NCBI GenBank assembly: GCA_043804925.1 | Contig: JAZDIP010000007.1 | Location: 1-64,000, forward strand | Reading direction: 5' to 3' | From: ChocPot-Mid sp043804925 | GTDB lineage: Bacteria; Bacteroidota; Ignavibacteria; Kapaibacteriales; UBA2268 | Length of the DNA: 64,000 bases | Part shown: positions 9,917-18,310 of the stretch, piece by piece | Numbering within the stretch: position 1 is the first letter of the stretch | How the letters are laid out: every line of letters begins with the position of its first letter | Made by a program: the position numbers and the translations under genes | Notes under the pieces: model-generated | The model's input: the letters and a program-made list of their open reading frames with translations, nothing else | Told to the model about the DNA's origin: nothing | Databases searched by the model: none

Positions 9917-10023
9917 CTGTCCACTGTCCGGTGTCCAGAGCTATATAATAGCTAAAAACGTACTTTTTTACTTTTCTCATACCCGTACAAGCGGATGTGG
10001 ACAGTGGACAGTGGACAGTGGAT
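9917..10023 (+). repeat. Heptamer repeat arms in inverted orientation
   Basis: CTGTCCACTGTCC at 9917-9929 is the exact reverse complement of GGACAGTGGACAG at 9999-10011. The right arm is a tandem of GTGGACA (about 3.7 units, 9997-10022). It lies exactly in the gap between the convergent hsdR and the DUF3987 gene, so it may act as a bidirectional terminator or be a repeat insertion. Confidence 0.75.
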
Positions 10024-10044
10024 TATTGTTTCTACAAATTGTTT

Positions 10045-11697
10045 TTAGCTTTTGCCATTAATAATATTTGAAACTGTAGATTTTCCAATCCCCAATATTT
10101 CAGCAACCTTTCTTAAAGAATCCAATTCTTTGTAAAGCTTTATGACAATCTCGTTCAAAAGTTCCTTTGGTATTCGATTATTTGTATCAAAAGCTAATAT
10201 ATCTCTATGAACTTTAATCAAGCATATTCGATGATATTCAATTAGCTCAATAGCACCTTCCATCGCTCTATCCTTTATTTCTTTACAATCACCCTCACCA
10301 TCCGACCAATATAGCATTTGAAGTATCGCTGCTATTCTTGGTACATAGTTAACAAGCTTGCTATAACCTTGCTGAATGGAATTTGGTAATTGGTCGGATT
10401 TTAATATCTTCATATGGTTGTTCTGCCAATCTTTAAATTTGTTAAAGCTGTTAATAGTAAGTTTTAACTCTAACCTTTTTTGAGAATTTACTAAAATACC
10501 AGAATGTAACTTGTTAATAATTTTTTCATACGGTTGTATTAAATTTGTATCTAACTGCTTATCATCTAGTATATAAGTATTCATTTTAAATGGGTAAGCA
10601 AAAAGAATCCGATCAATAAACCCATTAACACCTCGATTGTTTTTTGTTAATTCAGAAAGAACTCCAGGTTGTATTGTTCCACAAATGGATATTTTTGGTT
10701 TAGAAATTGTGATACTTGATCCATCTGCCCGATCTTTGTTGACCTGTTTTCCAGACCACATCGTGTTCCAGACTTCTTGTTCATTCGAACTATTATATCT
10801 TAAAAACCTACTTACCCATGAAACAAGTTCATCTACGTAAAGACCTACTCCCTTGGTGTTTTCATTTAGCACACGTAATACTGCCTCATATGTAACATCA
10901 CTAACAATAATTCTATTCAATTTTATTCTTTCCGGAGAATCTTTGTCGTCTTGTACTAATAACAATTTATTCTTCTGGTATTCTTCCATATATCTTTGAT
11001 TTATTACCGTCAAGGGTTTCATGACTAATGACAATGGATGAGATTTATTTGCTCCTGGTTTTCCAACTAAAGCTGAATAAATATTCAGAACTTCCTTCCA
11101 TCCATTTTTTACAACAGCTATACAATCTAAACCTATTGCTATTGAAGCCGCACATAAAATTGCAGTTCCGGTATAATCATAAGGATAACCCAGTGTATTA
11201 TTTGTATCTTCCATCAAATTCTTTATGGATTTTGGGAAAACACAATAGGGATAGTAATAAGGAAATAATGGGTGTAATATATCAATATTCAAATCAAAAC
11301 AAATTTGTCGCATTGCCATGAAGATATCGACCTCGTAGATATTTGCAGCAAGTTCAAAAGGATTCCAAATCTCACCTGAATCAATTTTAAAGAATTCCAT
11401 TTTATCATCAACATCATTTTTTTTTAAGTGAATGATATTACCGTTCAAAGACTTCACGAAGAACTCATCTGTTGATTCAAATGTACCTTTCTCGCCGTAC
11501 TTTTGTAATAAGTAATGAAAAATTTGTTTACTCCCAGTATTTCTCAAAATTTGTTCTTGTAAATCGTTGATTTTTTCCTTATTTTGCGAATGAATGTTTT
11601 TGTTTTCTAAGGGGTGCTGATGCGTTTGCCTATTCATGTCTGCCCCCTTTTTTTTATCAGACACTTCATCTGTTAGATTTTCTTTAAAATTATTCAT
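10045..11697 (-). CDS. DUF3987 family protein (primase/helicase-like protein of mobile elements)
   Basis: This 550-residue protein carries a Walker-A-like loop GKPGANKSH (about residue 215) and the DUF3987 core: an acidic patch GLYVDELVSWV, then KISICGTIQPGVLSEL and GFIDRILFAYP. The C-terminus ends in an HTH-like segment (LRKVAEILGIGKSTVSNIIN). Such proteins are typical of integrative elements and phage satellites, where they often replace the primase-helicase. The start overlaps the end of the upstream HTH gene by 8 bp, suggesting coupled translation. The exact activity is inferred from family context. Confidence 0.75.
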   Translation of the reverse strand: MNNFKENLTDEVSDKKKGADMNRQTHQHPLENKNIHSQNKEKINDLQEQILRNTGSKQIFHYLLQKYGEKGTFESTDEFFVKSLNGNIIHLKKNDVDDKMEFFKIDSGEIWNPFELAANIYEVDIFMAMRQICFDLNIDILHPLFPYYYPYCVFPKSIKNLMEDTNNTLGYPYDYTGTAILCAASIAIGLDCIAVVKNGWKEVLNIYSALVGKPGANKSHPLSLVMKPLTVINQRYMEEYQKNKLLLVQDDKDSPERIKLNRIIVSDVTYEAVLRVLNENTKGVGLYVDELVSWVSRFLRYNSSNEQEVWNTMWSGKQVNKDRADGSSITISKPKISICGTIQPGVLSELTKNNRGVNGFIDRILFAYPFKMNTYILDDKQLDTNLIQPYEKIINKLHSGILVNSQKRLELKLTINSFNKFKDWQNNHMKILKSDQLPNSIQQGYSKLVNYVPRIAAILQMLYWSDGEGDCKEIKDRAMEGAIELIEYHRICLIKVHRDILAFDTNNRIPKELLNEIVIKLYKELDSLRKVAEILGIGKSTVSNIINGKS

Positions 11698-11995
11698 AGC
11701 TTCTCCCGCTTCTAATCTGAACTCTTTTTACAGATTCTAATACTTCAGATTTCTTGAAGAATAATCTTCCAGATATTCGGTAGTACGGTATTTTGCCGGT
11801 TTTCATCCAAACCTGAACAGTTTGCCGAGAAATCCCTTTTGGCCCGAATAATTTTTTTACTTCGTTTACTGTAATTAATTCATCATTCGATTTAGGTAGT
11901 AAATATTTTTCTAATTCTTCTCTTACCACTACACTCATATTCTTCCTCAGTCTTGAATCCTCTTCTTCTGGATTCTCTTCATATAATATTCTCAT
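11690..11995 (-). CDS. Helix-turn-helix (excisionase/AlpA-like) DNA-binding protein
   Basis: This 101-residue protein has a winged HTH_17-type domain: ITVNEVKKLFGPKGISRQTV followed by WMKTGKIPYYRISGRLFFKKSEV. This is the usual architecture of excisionases and AlpA-like regulators that accompany tyrosine integrases. It is preceded by GGTGAGG. It lies between the unknown gene and the DUF3987 gene on the same strand and probably controls excision or transcription of the element. Confidence 0.8.
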   Translation of the reverse strand: MRILYEENPEEEDSRLRKNMSVVVREELEKYLLPKSNDELITVNEVKKLFGPKGISRQTVQVWMKTGKIPYYRISGRLFFKKSEVLESVKRVQIRSGRSYE

Positions 11996-12093
11996 ATCCT
12001 CACCTTTTTTTTAAGTAAAAAAATAATATTTACTTATTAAAACGATGAACTTGTAAAGTATTGTAAGTAATTGTAATATTAGATACTTATGTG

Positions 12094-13026
12094 TTACTTA
12101 CCTAAGCTAGAATTTTGATTATTTATCAATGGTTTATTAGATTTTCTTTTTTTTTTAACTTTTATTATTTTATTCTTTTCTGAATCAACTCCCTTATCAA
12201 ATTCATTTTGGAGGGTGACAAGTAATTTTGAGTATGTTTTACCTTTGTAGAGGTCTTCCTCTCTAAAATTAGGATTATCAACCAAACCCCATTTCGCATG
12301 AATATCTTGCCATAATTGATTAGGATTCTTTACAGGAGTATTGAACAATAAGGATAAGCCATGAACAACATCTATAAATGTATTTTCAAATTTCTTACTT
12401 AATATCAAAGCTTTGCTTAATTCTACTATATCATAAGGCTTCAATATACTTTGCATTCTCTTTCTAATGTTGAGCAATTCTCTCTCATCATCAGTTAGGT
12501 CCTTTTTGTCAACTAATTTATCTTCAGCAATATTATTCATTATTTTATTCTTTAAGATTTTAAACATTTTAATTTCTTCTTTACTCCAATCTTGAATGAA
12601 ACTCCACTTGAAAATCAAATAACCTCCTTCGTTATATTTTGATATTTCTAAATGATGAGTTAGCTTATATAATTCGATATTCTTGAACATATTATAAATA
12701 TCATCTTGATGGTTTTTTCCGATGTATTCTTCCAAATACTTTAAAGAGATAATCGGTTTTTCTATATTGAATTTACAGAAATCTAGAAATTCTTCAAAGT
12801 TGTAATCATACTTAGGTTTTGGGTCATTAAGTGCTTCTGCTATAATTGAAGCAGGAGCTTCACCAGAACCATCATTTAATTTTTTTATTAAAATATTCTC
12901 CCAATTACTTAATGCAGTATTTTCTTTCCCAATAAACAGTTGTATTGCAGATATATATGATTGTATATTGTTAAATGTCTCGTCACTATCGGTAAGTATT
13001 TCTGAATTATTTTTTGTTGTTCTCAT
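12094..13026 (-). CDS. Hypothetical protein of the integrative element
   Basis: This 310-residue, charged, mostly helical protein has a basic Lys/Arg-rich tail (KVKKKRKSNK near residue 293). I recognise no domain. It is 21 bp downstream of the integrase on the same strand with GGAG before its ATG, so it is probably translated with the integrase. Genes in this position in Bacteroidota elements are often lineage-specific. The basic tail suggests nucleic-acid binding, which is inference. Confidence 0.6.
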   Translation of the reverse strand: MRTTKNNSEILTDSDETFNNIQSYISAIQLFIGKENTALSNWENILIKKLNDGSGEAPASIIAEALNDPKPKYDYNFEEFLDFCKFNIEKPIISLKYLEEYIGKNHQDDIYNMFKNIELYKLTHHLEISKYNEGGYLIFKWSFIQDWSKEEIKMFKILKNKIMNNIAEDKLVDKKDLTDDERELLNIRKRMQSILKPYDIVELSKALILSKKFENTFIDVVHGLSLLFNTPVKNPNQLWQDIHAKWGLVDNPNFREEDLYKGKTYSKLLVTLQNEFDKGVDSEKNKIIKVKKKRKSNKPLINNQNSSLGK

Positions 13027-13047
13027 TTTAACTCCAAAGGTAATTTA

Positions 13048-14280
13048 TTATTTATTCCAAATTTGTTTCATTTCGTTATGTTTTACCAAGGATGTAATTT
13101 TAATATATCGACGCATTGTTTTAAAGTCCTTGTGTCCTGTAATAGTCATTAATGTTTCAGGTCTCATTCCTTTTTCAAGGCACAGGGTCACGAATGTTCT
13201 CCGGGCTGTGTGAGTTGATAGAAATTTATACTTTGGTTCATATTTTTCCAACTTCTTAGCACCTTGATAACTAACTTTTTTGGTTTCTTCATCAATACCA
13301 ACTAATTTTCCCATTTTTTTTAGATATTCATTAGTTCGTTGCTGCGAAATAACAGGCAAAGGTAAATCACTTGTCTTATATTTATTTATTATTTCTAAAG
13401 CAAATTCGTTAAGAGGTACTTCAATTTGGTCATGCGTTTTTTGAGTACGAACAAACCAACTAGCTCCTTTGGTTCCTGAATTTGTTTTTATATCATTCCA
13501 TTTTATACGCTCTATATCACTAAATCTCTGTCCGGTGAAAGATGCAAAACAAAATACATCTCTAATTTTTTCTAATGTTTTATTGTTACCAAAATCAAAG
13601 TAGTAAAGTTTCATTAGTTCTTCTTCGGAAAGATAGATTACCTCGGATTCTTCGTCTCTTTTTTTAAATTTTATAAAATCCTTTTTTCCATTATAACCAC
13701 TTTCTGTAGCCCAATGTAGAAAAGTCTTAAGTGTCACAAGATATTTTCCGAAAGTATTATTGTTGTGTTTTAGCTTATCAATCGAATAAGCAAAAAATAG
13801 ATTATAAAATTTAATATCGATTGAACTAAATTCCAAGCTATAGTTTTTATCATTCTGAAATGAGAAAAGATGGTTTTTTAAAGTGATATATCTTTGAATT
13901 GTTCTATATGAAACTAAGGGTGTTTTGATAGCAATAAATTCATCAAAAAAACTAAAAAAATCATCATTTGAATTTGTTTGTTTCTGAGTAAACAAATCTA
14001 GTATTGTTTTTTTGATTATATCAAAGGGTACTTTGTGATCTTCATTAATTAATAATCTGTATGCTTGATGGACTTCATCTTTGATAATCATTAAATTATC
14101 GTTTATTTTGTCACTGCCTCTATATGTACCTTTAACTAATTGTTTGTTTTTATCCCAATACTTAGGATTTATCTTCTCTTTGGTGTGAATTTTAATCGTA
14201 CCTCCAACACCCCGAAGATATAAAAAGATTATATGTTCAGATTGATTCTTTTTTTTATTTAGATAAAAATTTATTGTCAT
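13048..14280 (-). CDS. Tyrosine-type site-specific recombinase (integrase)
   Basis: This 410-residue phage-type integrase has an N-terminal arm-binding domain typical of Bacteroidota integrases, a central SAM-like core-binding domain (FFSFFDEFIAIK ...), and a catalytic domain with Arg in FTGQRFSD (about 250), HxxR in HTARRT (about 355) and H...Y in TGHKDFKTMRRY (about 380-391). All catalytic residues are present, so it should be active. It sits at the right edge of the element transcribed inwards, the usual position next to an att site. No tRNA gene is visible beside it. Confidence 0.93.
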   Translation of the reverse strand: MTINFYLNKKKNQSEHIIFLYLRGVGGTIKIHTKEKINPKYWDKNKQLVKGTYRGSDKINDNLMIIKDEVHQAYRLLINEDHKVPFDIIKKTILDLFTQKQTNSNDDFFSFFDEFIAIKTPLVSYRTIQRYITLKNHLFSFQNDKNYSLEFSSIDIKFYNLFFAYSIDKLKHNNNTFGKYLVTLKTFLHWATESGYNGKKDFIKFKKRDEESEVIYLSEEELMKLYYFDFGNNKTLEKIRDVFCFASFTGQRFSDIERIKWNDIKTNSGTKGASWFVRTQKTHDQIEVPLNEFALEIINKYKTSDLPLPVISQQRTNEYLKKMGKLVGIDEETKKVSYQGAKKLEKYEPKYKFLSTHTARRTFVTLCLEKGMRPETLMTITGHKDFKTMRRYIKITSLVKHNEMKQIWNK

Positions 14281-14831
14281 AGTTCATCCTGTGCTACATT
14301 ACAAATATAATAAATTGCGTACACATAGCGTACACTTTTTATATATATTTCGTTACTTGGATATATATTTCTTGACAATGAATTTCTGTTTTATGGCTTT
14401 AATACTAATCAAATAAAGATGTTTATGAAATTCTTTGTAATTCACTGTAAACCATTGTCGATTCCCGTATATGCTACTGATTTAGATGATAGAAATTAGA
14501 GAAGCAGAAAAGTAGAAAAGTAGAAAAAAAGAAAAAATGTTAAGTCTTAAATCATTACTTTATTTTTTTAGATTTATATATCAGAAATAGTATCAAAAAT
14601 ATTTCACCAAAATTATCATTGTTTTATTATTCAATTAATATCTTCATGATAAAACCATATAAAAAACCATATAATTGACAAGATTTTTTTGAAATTAAGT
14701 TTGATGAATTTTCATAAAATTTTACTTTATAAAAACATTTATTTACCTGCAAAAAAAAACATTGTTAAATTATTTGCCAGAATATAATATTTTTTTAATT
14801 TGTATCTAAAACATGATTATAATTAATAAAG
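14281..14831. other. Intergenic region at the presumed right end of the integrative element
   Basis: This AT-rich stretch has no gene. Near the integrase start there are short direct repeats: GCGTACAC twice (about 14316-14332) and ATATATATTTC twice (about 14341-14371), possible integrase or regulator binding sites. A purine tract with an 8-bp period of GTAGAAAA type lies at about 14503-14535, and AAACCATATA is repeated at about 14652-14672. The right attachment site and the NRAMP-gene promoter are expected here, but I cannot place either exactly. Confidence 0.4.
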
Positions 14832-16100
14832 ATGACAGAAGATACTGATAATTCATTCTCAAAAAGAGGTATTTTTAAAACTCTAGGTCCCGGTATACTA
14901 TATGCAGGAGCTGCTATTGGTGCATCTCATCTTGTTCAATCAACTCGTGCCGGTGCAAGTTACGGATTTGACTTATTATTGCTCTTAATTCTTGTTAATT
15001 TATTCAAATATCCTTTCTTTGAATACGGACACCGATTCACAGCAGCTACAGGAAAAAGTTTAATAGAAGGTTACCGGATGCTTGGCAAGTGGGCAGTAAC
15101 AGTTTTTTTTGTACTATCTTTTGCAACCGGAATAATCAATTTTGCAGCGATAGCTCTTGTAACAACCGGACTGGGCGCTCACTTTTTAAATATTGATGTG
15201 AATTCAATTTGGCTGAATATTTTTGTTTTGCTATCACTTTTATTAATGCTATATATTGGAAAATATTCTTTTCTCGATAGTTTTATGAAATTTCTGATTG
15301 CCATTTTGAGTTTTGCCACTATCATTGCATTTCTTTATGCATATATAAATGGTGGAGCATCTCACGAAAATTTTATAAAACCCGAATTATGGGATGTAGC
15401 AGGAATTAGTTTTTTGCTGGCTTTCATGGGATGGATGCCTACACCAATCGAAGCATCTGCCTGGACATCTCTTTGGACAAAAGAGCGTGAGAAACAAACC
15501 AAATATAAACCTAAGTTTAAAGAATATATGATTGACTTTCATATCGGATACTTTTGTTCAACTCTTTTGGCGATGATTTTTCTCGGATTGGGAGCTTTGG
15601 TAATGTTTGGCTCAGGTGATGTTTTTTCGGACAGCAGCGTAAAATTTTCCGCACAGTTTGTATCGCTATATTCAAAACAATTTGGTTCATGGAGCATTCC
15701 TGTAATATCCGGTATAGCGTTTATCACAATATTTACAACTGCATTAACGGTCATAGACGGGTATCCGCGTTCACTTGAAGCTTCATTTATTCAAATATTT
15801 GATAAACTGAAAAAGAATAGTTCAAAATCATATTGGTTCTGGGCAATAATATTATCAATTTTGGCTTCGTTCATAATCAGTATGTTTGCCGAACGGATGA
15901 AACTTTTTCTTGATTTTGCAACAATTGTATCATTTCTTGCCGCCCCATTTTTTGCTATTATAAATTACAAAGCCGTAAATGCCTCATTTGTGCCAAAGGA
16001 AACTCAACCAAAATTGTGGTTGAAAGTGCTCAGTTGGCTGGGAATAATATTCTTAATTGGTTTCGGTTTGGTTTTTATTTATGCAAGAATATTTTTATAA
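14832..16100 (+). CDS. NRAMP-family-fold membrane transporter lacking the DPGN metal motif
   Basis: This 422-residue polytopic membrane protein has about 11 hydrophobic segments. The first segment aligns with MntH-type transporters over GP..., AGAS.G and the following helix. At the position of the metal-binding DPGN motif it has GASH (residues 30-33), and the helix-6 MPH motif reads MPT (about 201-203, in GWMPTPIEAS). Loss of the Asp and Asn ligands argues against a classical Mn2+/Fe2+ transporter. It lies between the integrative element and the aromatic-degradation operon and is transcribed towards that operon's end. The fold is well supported; the substrate is unknown. Confidence 0.8.
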   Translation: MTEDTDNSFSKRGIFKTLGPGILYAGAAIGASHLVQSTRAGASYGFDLLLLLILVNLFKYPFFEYGHRFTAATGKSLIEGYRMLGKWAVTVFFVLSFATGIINFAAIALVTTGLGAHFLNIDVNSIWLNIFVLLSLLLMLYIGKYSFLDSFMKFLIAILSFATIIAFLYAYINGGASHENFIKPELWDVAGISFLLAFMGWMPTPIEASAWTSLWTKEREKQTKYKPKFKEYMIDFHIGYFCSTLLAMIFLGLGALVMFGSGDVFSDSSVKFSAQFVSLYSKQFGSWSIPVISGIAFITIFTTALTVIDGYPRSLEASFIQIFDKLKKNSSKSYWFWAIILSILASFIISMFAERMKLFLDFATIVSFLAAPFFAIINYKAVNASFVPKETQPKLWLKVLSWLGIIFLIGFGLVFIYARIFL

Positions 16101-16143
16101 ATTATTAATAATCCATATAAATTTTTTAATTTTAGAATTTAAG

Positions 16144-16266
16144 CGGCGTCAATTACAGGTGAGACTGTACTTTTTAGAAACGTTTTTCCGTATTAACGGA
16201 AGGTTCCACAACGTTTAATAAGTGAGTCAATCGGACCGCATACCCGATTCCTGCATATTGACGCCG
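16144..16266. ncRNA. Highly structured 123-nt element (candidate structured RNA or folded recombination site)
   Basis: A perfect 10-bp closing stem pairs CGGCGTCAAT (16144-16153) with ATTGACGCCG (16257-16266). Inside it are nested perfect stems: TACAG/CTGTA (16154-16158/16165-16169), AAACGTT/AACGTTT (16178-16184/16210-16216) enclosing TTCCGT/ACGGAA (16186-16191/16196-16201, tetraloop ATTA), and AATCGG/CCGATT (16229-16234/16244-16249). The layout is a multi-branched junction with locally higher GC than its surroundings. It lies between the convergent NRAMP and dch genes, and no coding gene covers it. I do not match it to a known RNA family, and the strand is unresolved because the pairing is symmetric. 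Confidence 0.5.
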
Positions 16267-16286
16267 TATTTGTTTTATCAACTAAA

Positions 16287-17060
16287 TCAGCTGTTCTTCC
16301 AAATTGGTTTTCGTTTTTCAATGAATGAGTTGATACCTTCGTTGGCGTCATCTGTTTCCATGAGTTCGGTAATATAAATATTTTCAAGTTCCGGTAATCT
16401 TGCTAATATTATTTCATTGAACTCAGTTCTGGCAACCATTACAGCATAACGCAATGAACTTGCACTCTTTTTTAAAATATTCTTCTTAATCCATTCATCA
16501 ATTTGAGTATCCATCGTTGTTTTGTCTTCGAAAACATCGTTCAAAATACCGAATTCTTTTGCTTTTTGAGCATCAATTGTGTTGCCTGTGAGCAGGATTT
16601 CTTCTGCTCTGGCGTTACCAATCTTTAACGGCAACAACAATGAAGCAGGAGGTGCATATACACCTAACATAATCTCAGGTTGACCGAGCATTGCAGTTTT
16701 GTCAGCGAATAAGAAATTGCAAATTAGCGCTAATTCCATACCTCCGCCCAGACATTGACCTGAAATTTTTGCCATAGTGGGAATTGAAAGTTCGATTATA
16801 TCGTAAAACAAACGATGGAAAGATTTAAGCATTTCCTCACAATTGTATTTTGTATGTTCTTCCACACTTGCACCAAAAGAAAAACTCTTACCGGCTCCTT
16901 CAAAAGTAATAAGTTTCAAGTCTTTATTATCCCTGAATTTTGCAAAAGCCGCAAGCAAATCTTTCATCATGGTGTTATCAAGAATATTACCTTTTCCATC
17001 ATTGAGAATAATTCTTGCTACATAACCTTCATGAGTATATTCCAATTGAATTTTTTCCAT
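16287..17060 (-). CDS. dch: Cyclohexa-1,5-diene-1-carbonyl-CoA hydratase
   Basis: This enzyme adds water to the dienoyl-CoA made by benzoyl-CoA reductase and yields 6-hydroxycyclohex-1-ene-1-carbonyl-CoA. The 257-residue protein is a crotonase-fold enzyme with the marks of the Dch/BamR/BzdW group: NDGKGNILD near the N-terminus, FSFGASVEEH (about 58-67) and the oxyanion-hole segment ISGQCLGGGMELAL (about 98-111). Length fits the family. It is the last gene of the large minus-strand cluster and follows oah directly, consistent with consecutive pathway steps. Confidence 0.9.
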   Translation of the reverse strand: MEKIQLEYTHEGYVARIILNDGKGNILDNTMMKDLLAAFAKFRDNKDLKLITFEGAGKSFSFGASVEEHTKYNCEEMLKSFHRLFYDIIELSIPTMAKISGQCLGGGMELALICNFLFADKTAMLGQPEIMLGVYAPPASLLLPLKIGNARAEEILLTGNTIDAQKAKEFGILNDVFEDKTTMDTQIDEWIKKNILKKSASSLRYAVMVARTEFNEIILARLPELENIYITELMETDDANEGINSFIEKRKPIWKNS

Positions 17061-17084
17061 TTTTCCTTTTCCTTAAAAAATAAT

Positions 17085-17126
17085 TTCAATTTTTTCTTTA
17101 TACTTTTAAACTTTTTACTTTCCACT
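17085..17126. repeat. Degenerate 7-bp-period repeat between dch and oah
   Basis: About four units of the type ATACTTT/TAAACTT/TTTACTT/TCCACTC fill the gap between oah and dch and reach the oah stop codon. It belongs to the heptamer-period class seen across the window. Confidence 0.5.
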
Positions 17127-18211
17127 CATTTGTATTGAGGTGAAATTTCCTTAATAAGCTCATCATCCCAAGGATGCCCTTCAGCAAGAAGCTGTCTCAG
17201 CCGGATAAAATCACATTCCTGATGTCCTTTAGGACCTTCGTTGAAAGCCCTGAAACCTGCTTTGGCTTCTGTCATCATGTTGAGGGCAAGCCAATCACGG
17301 TTGCTTTCCTTATTTTTGTCCCAATGTTCCAATTTGTGCTTTCGAACGGAATTTAATGTTTTGCTAAGACAATTTGGCATGAGTAACATAAGTTTGGTTG
17401 CCATCTTTTCAACTGCCTGGTCGAGCAAGGATAAATCAACAACACCCGATTTGAGAATCTCTTTCGCTTTGACTAAATCCTCCCCGGTTTTTGGTTTTCC
17501 AAATACAACATTACCCATTTCATCAAACATTTTGTCAGTATAAACAAGAGGATTTGGTACAAATTTACCGTCAACTTTTAAAGCCGGGACAATTTCAGTG
17601 ATTAATCCATTAAATAAAGCTTCGTGAGCCGACCAAGGGTCACAAACAGTACAGGAGTACATAGCTCTTTCAACGCCAACGAACGCTGGTAGAAAATCCG
17701 TGGAACCGCCATCAGGGGCACTGCCATGTTTCGGTCCTGCCTGGCCAAAGCGAGCCATATCCTGTGCTATTGTGAAATCGCAAGCCATGCCTATTTCCTG
17801 TCCACCGGCAATTCTCATACCATTAACCCTGCAGATAACCGGTTTATCATTCATCAGAATAGCTGAAACCATGTCATTAAAAAGACGCATGTACTGTTTA
17901 TATTCCTGTGGATTACCGGCATAATATTCGGCATACTCTTTAGTATTTCCACCGGTACAGAATGCTTTATCCCCAACGGCAGTAAAGATGATTGAGGAAA
18001 CAGTCCTGTCATTTGATGCTTGCCTCATACCAAGTATGACTTTTTTAACCATATCTGTCGTATAAGAGTTGTACTGTTTTGGATTGTTCATTATTATCCA
18101 TGCATTGTTCACACCTTCGACAGGATTGCCATCCGGTCCGATACAGGGTTTCAGTTCATAAAGTACATCCTCATAAACAACATTATCCACTAAATTGTGA
18201 GAGTTTAACAT
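17126..18211 (-). CDS. oah: 6-oxocyclohex-1-ene-1-carbonyl-CoA hydrolase
   Basis: This enzyme hydrates and opens the ring of 6-oxocyclohex-1-ene-1-carbonyl-CoA to 3-hydroxypimeloyl-CoA. At 361 residues it has the length of BamA/Oah/BzdY (longer than ordinary crotonases). Diagnostic segments are YNSYTTDMVK (about 48-57), FCTGGNTKEYAEYYAGNPQE (about 85-104), NGMRIAGGQEIGMACDF and the AGPKHGSAPDGGSTDFLPAF loop. AAAGGATT precedes ATG 18211. BamA-type genes are a standard marker for anaerobic aromatic degradation. The gene lies between had and dch. Confidence 0.95.
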   Translation of the reverse strand: MLNSHNLVDNVVYEDVLYELKPCIGPDGNPVEGVNNAWIIMNNPKQYNSYTTDMVKKVILGMRQASNDRTVSSIIFTAVGDKAFCTGGNTKEYAEYYAGNPQEYKQYMRLFNDMVSAILMNDKPVICRVNGMRIAGGQEIGMACDFTIAQDMARFGQAGPKHGSAPDGGSTDFLPAFVGVERAMYSCTVCDPWSAHEALFNGLITEIVPALKVDGKFVPNPLVYTDKMFDEMGNVVFGKPKTGEDLVKAKEILKSGVVDLSLLDQAVEKMATKLMLLMPNCLSKTLNSVRKHKLEHWDKNKESNRDWLALNMMTEAKAGFRAFNEGPKGHQECDFIRLRQLLAEGHPWDDELIKEISPQYK

Positions 18212-18267
18212 ATTAATCCTTTCAATTAGTTAATAAAAATATTTTTCATTATTATCATCATTTATTT

Positions 18268-18310
18268 ATTGAAAATTGATTTTAAATTGAAAATTTCAAA
18301 TTTTAAATTA
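18268..18310. repeat. 7-bp-period repeat between had and oah
   Basis: Units of the form TTAAATT / GAAAATT / TCAAATT / TTAAATT follow each other with a 7-bp spacing and touch the stop codon of the had gene (18308). The same unit type recurs at 36618-36680 and 41510-41570. Confidence 0.6.

Noticed and set aside
14443..14485. GTCGATTCCCGTATATGCTAC near the integrase looks like the 3' end of a tRNA (possible att site)
   Set aside because: It lacks the full T-arm consensus and the remaining tRNA arms, and I found no second copy in the window. It could still be a degenerate attachment site, but I cannot support it.
16193..16387. Minus-strand 64-codon frame overlapping dch and the structured element
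   Set aside because: It lies in another frame of dch and crosses the structured stems; it has no coding signature.
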